Below, in pieces: positions 23,979 through 36,500 of a stretch of 64,000 bases of DNA. Position numbers and translations under genes: made by a program. The notes below the pieces were generated by a model. It searched no databases. It was not told the origin of the DNA and was given only the letters and a program-made list of their open reading frames with translations. Each line of letters opens with the position of its first letter. Within the stretch, counting starts at the first letter, position 1. This stretch comes from Bolinopsis microptera (Eukaryota; Ctenophora; Tentaculata; Lobata; Bolinopsidae): the NCBI RefSeq assembly GCF_026151205.1, contig NC_087074.1, forward strand, positions 620,001 to 684,000, in the 5' to 3' direction.

Positions 23979-25878
23979 ATGACAGGCAATAAACTTGGTG
24001 TATTTCTACTATTAATGTACATAAGAATAACATCAGCTGACTCCCTCGGTAAGTTCACTTAGTTGTAAAACTTTAAATACATAGTAAACAAAAAAGCAAT
24101 CTGATCATGCCATCATAGAAGCTCACTAAATTTCCTGTTTAGATGTGGTGTATTTTGTTGTTCCTCAAGTTCTTTGATCATAGGATTTCATTATTTCTAA
24201 TTAAAACAGTAAAATGGCGACTAATCCTCCAACCATCCTATCTTCAGCTCCATCGTACAGCGAGTGGATACAAGTTCCCTGCGCTAAACGCACGAGACGA
24301 GTGGGTAAACGAAATTATAGAGGGCAAGAAGTTCCAGATTAGACCGACAAGAAGATAGATAACGTTAACTTTATCTCATGGACGATACAATTTAAAGGAG
24401 GATCTAAAACAGCATTCTGGTTTAAAAGAGCGAGTATAAGTGCTGACACTTGTGACGGAGGTTATAAATTCTCTGACGAAAATAAAGATTTCTTCAAACA
24501 AGGTGGAGTTCTGACATTCTTTAAGACGTCCACTCAGCTCCAAGTCTGGTTTAACGATGTTGTGGAGGTTACCTGGGTCTACGAGGATGATGAAGACACT
24601 GCTGACAGATGTGGCATGAGAGGGGAAATGTCAGGATTAAAGTTCAAGACCAACTATAGGAAAGACAAGGTGTCAGCGGAGTATAGATATGAAATTGGTA
24701 AGACAAGTTGTATGATTTTTAAAACTCGTTTTTGATCTTGATACATAATCAAGATTGGTGTTAATTGAACAAGTAGTTGTAACAAAGTGAAACTAAGATA
24801 CAAAGAAACATGCGAATGACTGAAATTATCCCAGATCAATGCAGCATCAGCGGTTACCCAAACCACGTGTTCAAGACAGCAAGCACAACAATAACAGGTC
24901 CCGTGGGTGAGGGTAACAGAGTCTGGATCAGCTGCCTCTGTAACCCTCACAGAGTCAGCTGTCTCGATGATGGAAACCCAGGGACAGAGTTTACATGTAC
25001 GGGTGGTTCATTCAGAGACATTAAAAAGAGCGCTGAGTTGCTCGATATCCTAACTTGCCCTTCAACAGGTAACACTTATTAACACTACTAACACTTATAA
25101 CACGTACTAACCATTTAGTATAAATTATGCTGATCCAGCTTAACTTGGATATTTCCCCTCAAATACGGACTCATGCACACGTGACTAGCTGACCGCACCC
25201 TTTTCATCTGTCCTGTGAAACATATCATAGCTCAAGAAATAGGATGAAACCAGAATTATATCCCGATATTCCTTTACCTATCCTGCTCTACAACTTCGTA
25301 AACAGGTAATGGTAGATAAAACCTATGGAGAGAGAAATTCAGTGCGTCAGCTAAGTTAAATAGGGAATGTGTGTCTCTTTCATTTGAGGGTGGAATCCAA
25401 TTCTTTAATTAGTTAATCTTTACTGAAAATAATTGCGGAAATATTTTAAGAATTCCAGTTATATTTCCCTAACAAGCTACCACAGCTACAGGCAGTGTAA
25501 ATAAGCAAACAGCGCCGGCCGGCTTTTAACCAGCTATTAACCGGCTATTAGCCTGTGTTTTGTTATGGTTATTAACCGGCTATTAACCGGCTATTAACCG
25601 GCTATTAGCCTCTGTTTCGTTATGGTTATTAACCGGCTGTTGCCGTGTGAATATTACAATTCTCACTGTTTGTGGTAGTGGCGTCAGGTTCCTTTAAAGT
25701 GCTACTAAGCGAGTGCTTTGCATCTGAAACTACATCTGGGGCCGGGAAAACCAAGAGCTGGAGACAGAATGGATTGATCACTGGTGGTGCTGTGAAGTAC
25801 TAGGATAATGCAGGCAATCCAGAAGATGAAAATCTCCGCTTCATGGCGACTAACAGGGCCATGTTAGTGACTGACTAA
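23979..25878 (+). CDS. secreted cysteine-containing protein, four exons, unknown
   Basis: Exon 1 (23979-24048) encodes a signal peptide (MTGNKLGVFLLLMYIRITSA) and ends CTCG|GTAAGT. Exon 2 is 24248-24697 after a strong TATCTTCAG acceptor, exon 3 is 24835-25068, and exon 4 starts at 25679 or 25688 (two in-phase acceptors). All introns are phase 1. The visible chain includes NVNFISWTIQFKGG, TQLQVWFNDVVEVTW, paired cysteines DTCDGG and DRCGMRG, then WISCLCNPHRVSCLDDG and ILTCPS. I do not recognise the family. Two UAG codons interrupt the longest reading: 24340-24342 and 25801-25803. The first could be avoided with a weaker acceptor, giving exon 2 as 24359-24697; the second may be the true stop, although the frame stays open to 25878. 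It is therefore either a working gene with the shorter exon 2 or a young pseudogene. Confidence 0.6.
25513..25650 (+). repeat. AACCGGCTATT repeats with a 65-bp higher-order unit
   Basis: TTAACCGGCTA words repeat seven or so times, twice punctuated by a GTTATGG segment, inside intron 3 of the secreted gene about 30 bases before the exon 4 acceptor region. Confidence 0.9.
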
Positions 25879-27578
25879 GATATAGGTAATTACTTTTACT
25901 AATTATAGCCTTATACGTAATTACTGTTACTAATTTGAGACTTGAACTATTTTTTTATTAAATTATAAGTCATTACAAAATTGATATTTCAGGAACTCGG
26001 CGGACGTGAAATTAGACGGAATCTGGTAAAAGAAGAAGAAGATGAAAGGGATGAATTTTCGGCTTAAATTGAATATAATCGCACGTTTTTAATGCTAATA
26101 CAAAGCAGAATCTGTGCAGCGCTTTAGTGTTATGACTTTATTTGTTGTCTTCACAGCACCACCAGTATATATCTTCAACAACTTGTGCTCTAATATACAA
26201 AAACAATAACTTGCCAAAGTGGACGGTATTACGCTGAAGACGAGCATATTTAATTTGATTCTGTTTTTATTCTTAATAACTAAATAACTGAGCTGTTCGC
26301 GGGAAAATTATATTCTTTTAATTCTTGTACGCATTTAAAACAAATTGCAGGAACTTGATATTGCAAAAGAGTTTATTCAGTTTTTCATGTTCATATAGTT
26401 GTATCTTATATATTATATATATTAGCAAACTTTCAATTCTCTTAACTTAAAATGAACTGTTAACAGACTAAAGATCACACTCGTATCAGGATTGTCAGAA
26501 GTAGCAAGTATTTAGATCATTTGCCCTCACGGAATACAGGCACGTAGCCAGGGGGGGGGGATAAACCCACAGTAAAGTGAGAAATAGGGAGTGTTATGCT
26601 GCTGTGAGATACTAGGACGGGGACCACCATTATAATTATATGTAATCTGACAGAGGAGAACTTTCAATTTAATGTTGTCTGTTGCCTAAAACAAGGCAGA
26701 GAATTTCTAGAATCAGGATGGTGGATGTGAATGATAAATAGGCAACGACAAGCGGCTTCGTAAAGCAAACAAACAACATTCCTAGTTTAATACTCACACA
26801 GAATGAAAAATAAGCAATTATCATTGAATATTGAAAACAAACCAACACTTACCTTTGTATAATGGGTGTAAAGACTCGAACTATCCGCACTATTCTATGC
26901 ATACATCACACCTAGTAAACAATGTAAATGTAAATATGTAAATTGTAAATGTAGAGATCACTTTATAAATAATGTAGATTGTAGTACATGTATGTATGTG
27001 TAGATTCATCACTTTATTTTAATTCCACATCATCCAAGACATTGCTAACATGCAAAGTGTGACGTCACACCACGTGATGTGACGTCACAAAGTGCCATGT
27101 ACGGAGTTCCGAGAATTCAGTAATACCCAATGATTGACGTAATTACAAAAATAGTAGAAAATAATTGCCATGCTATGATACACAAGTCAATGTAACAACA
27201 GTAAACAGTTAAAATATCATTTACCGATCAAAAGTAAACTGATTAATTAAATTTCAATTCAATTTAAACAAAAAGCAAGACAATGTAATATTAACTCAAA
27301 AGGAGGGGATCATGATCTCTCCAGCGTTTCATAAAAGTTTTGTTCACATTTTATAATTGTGTTGCTCTTGCTGTAAATAAATTAACTTGGTCACATATTT
27401 TGGATCTTTCAAGCCCCCCCCCCCCCCACTCACAGGTTCAGAAGATGGCTTGTTCTCAGGGACTTCAAACCGCAAAACTGAACTCTTGAATCTCACTTAG
27501 ATCTCGCAGAAGATGACTTGAATCTCACTTACATTACCCCCCCCCCCCCCCCCCCCCGGCCCCCACTCGCAGATTTCA
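25879..27578. other. gene-free stretch between convergent genes
   Basis: The secreted gene (+) and TTK (-) converge here. Poly-G/C runs lie at 26549-26558, 27415-27427 and 27537-27557. No exon is supported; 3' UTRs of both neighbours probably occupy the edges. Confidence 0.5.
27060..27087. promoter_or_regulatory. two CRE-like palindromes
   Basis: TGACGTCA occurs twice, 20 bases apart, with CACGTG between them. These are consensus CREB/ATF and bHLH sites. There is no adjacent start codon, so their use is unknown. Confidence 0.35.
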
Positions 27579-30500
27579 CTACATTTTAAGTAGCTGCGCA
27601 ACTGTGGCTCGCTTCGTCCTGTCTTTCTTCAGACATACTTCCAGAATCTGTCTGATATCTTGATACTGTAACTTTTCCGGAATGTTTATAGGTTCAGTTG
27701 ATGTTATCGCTAAATACTTCATCTATGGGGGTTGATTTTTGCGGTGAGGTTTTATAACATTGCTAGTTTGCTTAGGTAATACTCAGAATTTTATTTATAA
27801 TTATTACTTATTCAGATAAATTCCAAGTATAGTTAGCTTACGAAGGAAATGTTAAAAATGAGAGAAATAATAAAAACCTGCATTTTCTCTATGTGTTGAT
27901 AAGGAGTCACGCCAAAACACATTTTAAATAGAATACACCCCAGAGAATACACGTCACTCCTGTATCCCAACACGTTCGCTTCTGCATCTCCAAACGTTCC
28001 TGATAACATCTGAGGTAGGTAGCGTTTAGTATAAACAACTAGTTACCATAGTTACACTACTAGTTACCATAGTTACACTACTAGTTACCATAGTAACACT
28101 ACTAGTTACCATAGCTTAGTAACACTACTAGTTACCATAGTAACACTACTAGTTACTACAACATCTGAGGTAGGTAGCGTTTAGTATAAACAACTAGTTA
28201 CCATAGTTACACTACTAGTTACCATAGTAACACTACTAGTTACCATAGTAACACTACTAGTTACCATAGCTTAGTAACACTACTAGTTACCATAGTAACA
28301 CTACTAGTTACCATAGTTACACTACTAGTTACCATAGTAACACTACTAGTTACCATAGTAACACTACTAGTTACCATAGTTACACTACTAGTTACCATAG
28401 TAACACTACTAGTTACCATAGCTTAGTAACACTACTAGTTACCATAGCTTAGTAACACTACTAGTTACTACAACATCTGAGGTAGGTAGCGTTTAGTATA
28501 AACAACTAGTTACCATAGTTACACTACTAGTTACCATAGTTACACTACTAGTTACCATAGTAACACTACTAGTTACTACAACATCTGAGGTAGGTAGCGT
28601 TTAGTATAAACAACTAGTTACCATAGTTACACTACTAGTTACCATAGTAACACTACTAGTTACCATAGTTATACTTCTAGTTACCATAGTAACACTACTA
28701 GTTACCATAGTTACACTACTAGTTACCATAGTAACACTACTAGTTACCATAGTAACACTACTACTCTACTAGTTACCATAGTTACACTACTAGTTACCAT
28801 AGTTACACTACTAGTTACCATAGTTATACTTCTAGTTACCATAGTAACACTACTAGTTACCATAGTAACACTACTACTCTACTAGTTACCATAGTTACAC
28901 TACTAGTTACCATAGTAACACTACTAGTTACTACAACATCTGAGGTAGGTAGCGTTTAGTATAAACAACTAGTTACCATAGTTACACTACTAGTTACATA
29001 GTTACACTACTAGTTACCATAGTAACACTACTAGTTACCATAGCTTAGTAACACTACTAGTTACCATAGTTACACTACTAGTTACCATAGTAACACTACT
29101 AGTTACCATAGTAACACTACTAGTTACCATAGTTACACTACTAGTTACCATAGTAACACTACTAGTTACCATAGCTTAGTAACACTACTAGTTACCATAG
29201 CTTAGTAACACTACTAGTTACTACAACATCTGAGGTAGGTAGCGTTTAGTATAAACAACTAGTTACCATAGTTACACTACTAGTTACCATAGTTACACTA
29301 CTAGTTACCATAGTAACACTACTAGTTACCATAGTAACACTACTAGTTACTACAACATCTGAGGTAGGTAGCGTTTAGTATAAACAACTAGTTACCATAG
29401 TTACACTACTAGTTACCATAGTAACACTACTAGTTACCATAGTTATACTTCTAGTTACCATAGTAACACTACTAGTTACCATAGTTACACTACTATTTAC
29501 CATAGTAACACTACTAGTTACCATAGTAACACTACTACTCTACTAGTTACCATAGTTACACTACTAGTTACCATAGTTACACTACTAGTTACCATAGTTA
29601 TACTTCTAGTTACCATAGTAACACTACTAGTTACCATAGTAACACTACTACTCTACTAGTTACCATAGTTACACTACTAGTTACCATAGTTACACTACTA
29701 GTTACCATAGTTACACTACTAGTTACCATAGTAACACTACTAGTTACCATAGTAACACTACTAGTTACCATAGTTACACTACTAGTTACCATAGTAACAC
29801 TACTAGTTACCATAGCTTAGTAACACTACTAGTTACCATAGTTACACTACTAGTTACCATAGCTTAGTAACACTACTAGTTACCATAGTTACACTACTAG
29901 TTACCATAGTTACACTACTAGTTACCATAGTAACCTACTAGTTACCATAGTAACCATACTAGTTACCATAGTTACACTACTAGTTACCATAGTAAACACT
30001 ACTAGTTAACCATAGTAACACTACTAGTTACCATAGTTACACTACTAGTTACCATAGTAACACTACTAGTTACCATAGTTACACTACTAGTTACATAGCT
30101 TAGTAACACTACTAGTTACCATAGTAACACTACTAGTTACTACAACTTCTGAGGTAGGTAGCGTTTAGTATAAACAACTAGTTACCATAGTTACACTACT
30201 AGTTACCATAGTTACACTACTAGTTACCATAGTAACACTACTAGTTACCATAGTAACACTACTAGTTACTACAACATCTGAGGTAGGTAGCGTTTAGTAT
30301 AAACAACTAGTTACCATAGTTACACTACTAGTTACCATAGTTACACTACTAGTTACCATAGTAACACTACTAGTTACCATAGCTTAGTAACACTACTAGT
30401 TACCATAGTTACACTACTAGTTACCATAGTTACACTACTAGTTACCATAGTAACACTACTAGTTACCATAGTTACACTACTAGTTACCATAGTTACACTA

Positions 30501-33500
30501 CTAGTTACCATAGTAAGTAGTAACACTACTAGTTACCATAGTTACACTACTAGTTACCATAGTTACACTACTAGTTACCATAGTAAGTAGTAACACTACT
30601 AGTTACCATAGTTACACTACTAGTTACCATAGTTACACTTCTAGTTACTATAACATCTGAGGTAGGTAGCGTTTAGTATAAACAACTAGTTACCATAGTT
30701 ACACTACTAGTTACCATAGTAACACTACTAGTTACCATAGTTACACTACTAGTTACCATAGTAAGTAGTAACACTACTAGTTACCATAGTTACACTACTA
30801 GTTACCATAGTTACACTTCTAGTTACTATAACATCTGAGGTAGGTAGCGTTTAGTATAAACAACTAGTTACCATAGTTACACTACTAGTTACCATAGTAA
30901 CACTACTAGTTACCATAGTTACACTACTAGTTACCATAGTAACACTACTAGTTACCATAGTTACACTACTAGTTACCATAGTAACACTACTAGTTACCAT
31001 AGTTACACTACTAGTTACCATAGTAAGTAGTAACACTACTAGTTACCATAGTTACACTACTAGTTACCATAGTTACACTTCTAGTTACTATAACATCTGA
31101 GGTAGGTAGCGTTTAGTATAAACAACTAGTTACCATAGTTACACTACTAGTTACCATAGTAACACTACTAGTTACCATAGTTACACTACTAGTTACCATA
31201 GTAACACTACTAGTTACCATAGTTACACTACTAGTTACCATAGTTACACTACTAGTTACCATAGTAACACTACTAGTTACCATAGTAACACTACTAGTTA
31301 CCATAGTTACACTACTAGTTACCATAGTAACACTACTAGTTACCATAGTTACACTACTAGTTACCATGGTTACACTACTAGTTACCATGGTTACACTACT
31401 AGTTACCATAGTTACACTACTAGTTACCATAGTAACACTACTAGTTACCATAGTTACACTACTAGTTACCATAGTTACACTACTAGTTACCATAGTAACA
31501 CTACTAGTTACCATAGTAACACTACTAGTTACCATAGTTACACTACTAGTTACCATAGTTACACTACTAGTTACCATAGTTACACTACTAGTTACCATGG
31601 TTACACTACTAGTTACCATGGTTACACTACTAGTTACCATAGTTACACTACTAGTTACCATAGTAACACTACTAGTTACCATAGTTACACTACTAGTTAC
31701 CATAGTTACACTACTAGTTACCATGGTTACACTACTAGTTACCATGGTTACACTACTAGTTACCATAGTTACACTACTAGTTACCATAGTAACACTACTA
31801 GTTACCATAGTTACACTACTAGTTACCATAGTTACACTACTAGTTACCATGGTTACACTACTAGTTACCATGGTTACACTACTAGTTACCATGGTTACAC
31901 TACTAGTTACCATAGTAACACTACTAGTTACCATAGTTACACTACTAGTTACCATAGTAACACTACTAGTTACCATAGTTACACTACTAGTTACCATGGT
32001 TACACTACTAGTTACCATGGTTACACTACTAGTTACCATAGTTACACTACTAGTTACCATAGTAACACTACTAGTTACCATAGTTACACTACTAGTTACT
32101 ACTTTACTACAACATCTGAGGTAGGTAGAGTTAAATAATTTATATAATATATTTTTTATCAAGTCCTTTTTTTGGTTTAATAAGGTTAAAACGAAGGTGC
32201 ATACTGCATACTCGAGTATACTGAGTATACTCATTGAGTAGTTTCCCATTATTATAGAGTATAACTCAACTACAGTAAGCTTCTAAAGTAACAAGATAAG
32301 GGTACAGATATAATGGCTCCTGGGGTACCTCATGAAACAATAATTCGAGCATTCCTGCTTCACCATGTACGTGTGCTTCACGGTTATGACGTTGCCAGGC
32401 TTATAATTTGAAAATATCATCCCTATTGTTTTTCGATTAATCGAAGCTATCTCTGAAGAATACAATTTCGGGCTATAAATAATGCAGCTACTTTGCCTGT
32501 TCCTCTGTTCACGCTCATATTGTCCGAGCACATTGTTCTCGGCTGGTCTTAATTCGACCGTTTGTACTTCATATCTAGCTGTCCTGACTGTCGTTTTCTG
32601 TTTGAATTTGTAAACAATTGTGAGTCGTGATTTTTTATACCACTGTGAATTTATTTCCGGACCTGCAAGATGGATGAAACATACGTAGACTCTAGCAAAT
32701 TAAACGTAATGATCAGTTACTCCCACCAAAACACTGAGCTGATGTTGAGAATCAGGGACCTGCTATCTTCTAGCAACTACGAGGTATGGGTGGACACTAA
32801 CCTTAAGGCAGGGTGTCAGTTTTTCAAGAATATTGGCAGTGCTGTTATTGGATGTGATGTCTTCTTGTTCATTTTGACTGAGCACTCTGTTGCTTCCAAG
32901 TTTTGCGAAGATGAGGTGTCTTTGGCTCGGATCTCCAACAAGAAAATATTGCCTGTCACTTTTTGCAATCCCATGGATATTTCGTCGGAAATGAACCCTG
33001 GTCTTCGTCTAATTTTGAGTTGCACTCAATGGGTATGCCTTGATCCAAAAGTTGATGACGATCAAAACGATCGTCAAATTGTCCAAAATCTTAACCAAGC
33101 CTTACAATTAGAACATACTGAAAATTCGAGGTTGGATATCTATGATATCGCTTTCTCTGAAGAAGAATCTGCCGCTTCCGTAGGACAAAATAATAAAACC
33201 CTTCATCGAACTGATTGTAATCTATTTTTAGAACCATTTTGGAAGAGACATTTTGGAGAAACAAAGAAGAAAGTAGAGGTCAAGAAAGTGCTAGCGCATA
33301 TAAAGGAAGACTACAAGTTTGATTATGAGAAATTAGGTTTTGATGACACGCAAACGGCCAAAGCTTTGGCTCTGTGGTGCTTTGACTTACAACATCATGA
33401 TACAGTCGTTACAAGAGCTCAATATGACATGCTGGTGTACGCCAATGGATACTTGAAAGGGAAAGAAGAAGGGCCTGATACATTTTGGATACGATGTAAG

Positions 33501-36500
33501 GATGGATTTAGCATGGAGCTCACTATGGGGCAAGTTTTCAATGCAGAGAGTTCGGTGCGATACGATTGCATCGAGAATCTTGGCGAGATTAAGAACAAAA
33601 GATTTACCACCATGCTGTACAAATTGCTAAAAGACAGTGATCCAAATATTCGTGCAGTGGCCTGTATTGCTCTTCCCCGCACGGTAAACATGCAGACTAT
33701 GAACACAACAATTGAACGTGTTCTAAAGCTTCTCAAAGACCCAGACAGGTTAGTCCGTCAAAGTGCGTGTGTTGCTCTAGGTATCTTCAGAAAACCTGCC
33801 TCAGTTCCAGCCTTGCTCATCACCTGGAGAAACGATATGATAAGTGATGTGCGCAGTTCAGCACTGAAGTCGCTGGAGACTATAGGGACATCTGAGGCTC
33901 TTGAGGGCATCAAGGTTGTGAAGACACTGCAAGATGAAATTAAAAAACTTGGCATGTAAAAATATCGTTAGATAAGACTTACCGGATTTGTTTTAGCTAG
34001 AAACCTTTTGTATAGATAGGGCCCCCTCTCTTGTGTAAAAGCGACATGAACCCTAAAAGGTAGCCAGAAGCGACCCAAAAGCGACCGGAAGCGACCTAAA
34101 GGGCCCCCTTTCTTGTGTAAAAGCGACATGAACCCTAAAAGGTGACCAGAAGCGACCCAAAAGCGACCGGAAGCGACCAAAAAGCGACCAAAAGCGACCA
34201 AAAAGCGACTAGAAGCGACTAGAAGCGACCAGAAGCGACCAAAAAGCGACTAGAAGCGACCAAAAGCGACTAAAAGCGACCAAAATTTAAAAAGCGACCA
34301 GAAGCGACCAAAAAGCGGCCTCAACGTGAAAAAAGCGACCAAAAGTCGACGTTGTTAAAAAAAAAGTGACCCAAAAGGGCCACTTTTCGTCATCAAAAGC
34401 GACGGTCGCTTTTACACAAGAGAGGGGGCCCTAGATATTTTTATTTGTCTGATGTTACAATAGTGCATATATTTTACAAAAGTACATATTATGTATTTTA
34501 TAATGCATTTAACCATACATTTTGCTATATTTGTATTTTATTGCTGATATTAATAAATCTGTATTGTGAAATTGGGAATGTTATGTGTACAGGAATACAG
34601 TTGTGGTGTTCTCGAGAGCACGGTACATGGTGAGCATGGTGAGCATGGTACATGGTGAGCATGGTGATATCAGACACCTGACGACGCAATATAAAATAAT
34701 TTTCGTCTACAGCGATCTGAAACTACTAGTGACCATAGTAAGTAGTAACACTACTAGTTGCTATAGTAACACTACTAGTTACTATAGTAACACTACTAGT
34801 TACCATAGTAACACTCCTTCATAAACCTAACGATCTAAAACAACTGCTTTTGCCACCACAACAAATAGTCGCACCACTGATTTTACTGCTGAAATTATAA
34901 TCTTCTAATTTTGTAGATAATACCCCAGCGCAGTTAAGTACTATACGCTTGAGCGATTCGTGAATAACTATACTAAGTAGTGCGAAGTTGAACTGATAAT
35001 TTTACTTGAGTAACTTGTATATCTATTGAGTTTCTTTGGAAATCCATTATTGATAAAATCTACATTCCCATTAAGACAGGAATTCCGATAGCGGTATCCT
35101 AATAGTAGTCCCGTGCTTTGTACCCTATAAAACTCAAGTTCGGAAGGAATAAGCTTTAACTTAAAGCCACAGGTATTTTGAAACTTTCGGATATAATATG
35201 CTTTGAAGAAGATAAATCTGAAACTTACAGATTGCGGGATTGCCGCTAAGTTGTATTATATAGACACACGTGTCACCCCCCGGCCCCCCCCCCCTGTATA
35301 AAACCCTCACAATTATTGAGAAGGTTGTTTAGATGATCCTCTAGTAAATGTTGGGAAGACAGATACTATCTGACTAGTGACAAACATGAATAAATAGAGA
35401 AGCACGTGACGCTGTCACGTGACGTCACGGTCTACTAACCGGTCAGGCTTGACGCTGATTAACGTGACTAAATGTCCCTAAATGTGTTATCGAGCTGACT
35501 GATCGATTAGACTTTGCCCAGGTGGCATTATTGACATACAAAATATCCCATGCGGGAAGAAAACTCAACTTTTTCAAGCTACATCGGGCAGTTTACGTTG
35601 TAAAGTTGAGTGACGTTTTTATCTTTGGTTACCATCCGGCAAAATCATTATTTCAGAGATATCCACGTGATATTTTGTGGCTCTAGTAACTCGTAATGAC
35701 AGATTCTCAATTAATATTAGAATAATTTTGCTCTTACAACCTGATCAAGATAAAATGCAGCCTTCAAGGAAATGCAATACTGAACTTGTGGTAGAATTCT
35801 TATTTTCAAGACGAACGTCGTTGTTGAAAACCTTAAATTATCTAATAACTTTGATTTTTAATTAAGTTTGCCAACAGCTGAAAAAAAGTCCTCTCTTATG
35901 CGTATTTGAATTAAGCCAACAGTAACAGCTGCTGCACAGTTAGCTTTGAATTAGTCTTGAGGGTTCTGTATCAATAAATCAGGCACGGGTCTGGGTGGTA
36001 GTTGGTGAAGTTAACGGAAACATAGTGCTGCATAGTCTGCAGTCGAAGTCATGGATCCACAATAACTGTTATTGTGGATCTTCGACTGCACGTGATCGTT
36101 TCGTTATATTTGTTCCAACTGTTGCACGTCTAGCTCCCAAGCGTTATTTATATGTTCCTGCCCGGCAGTTAAAGAACTAATATCTTTCTGATATTGATAA
36201 GATTTGAGTCCGTTCATTTTCATAGTACAGTAGTAGTAGTATTATAGTACAGTAGTAGTACAGTAGTAGTACAGTAGTAGTAGTATTATAGTACAGTAGT
36301 AGTACAGTAGTAGTAGTATTATAGTACAGTAGTAGTACAGTAGTGGTAGTATTATAGTACAGTAGTAGTACAGTAGTAGTAGTATTATAGTACAGTAGTA
36401 GTACAGTAGTGGTAGTATTATAGTACAGTAGTAGTACAGTAGTAGTACAGTAGTAGTAGTATTATAGTACAGTAGTAGTACAGGGAGTAGTAGTATTTAG

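Larger units (their letters stand above)
34438..36224. other. gene-free part of the TTK intron
   Basis: No exon is supported. It includes the small minisatellite at 34724, a CRE/E-box cluster at 35403-35427 and a hairpin at 36039-36090, all listed separately. Confidence 0.5.

Noticed and set aside
23979..25803. Reassigned UAG codon
   Set aside because: TTK itself terminates at UAG after a complete kinase domain and the small secreted gene also ends in UAG, so a standard code with nonsense or an alternative acceptor is simpler.
31113..32249. 378-codon open frame reading VTMVTSS repeats, and a 252-codon frame on the other strand
   Set aside because: Both are translations of the 21-bp minisatellite (21 is a multiple of three, so frames stay open). 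There is no unique domain or splice context.
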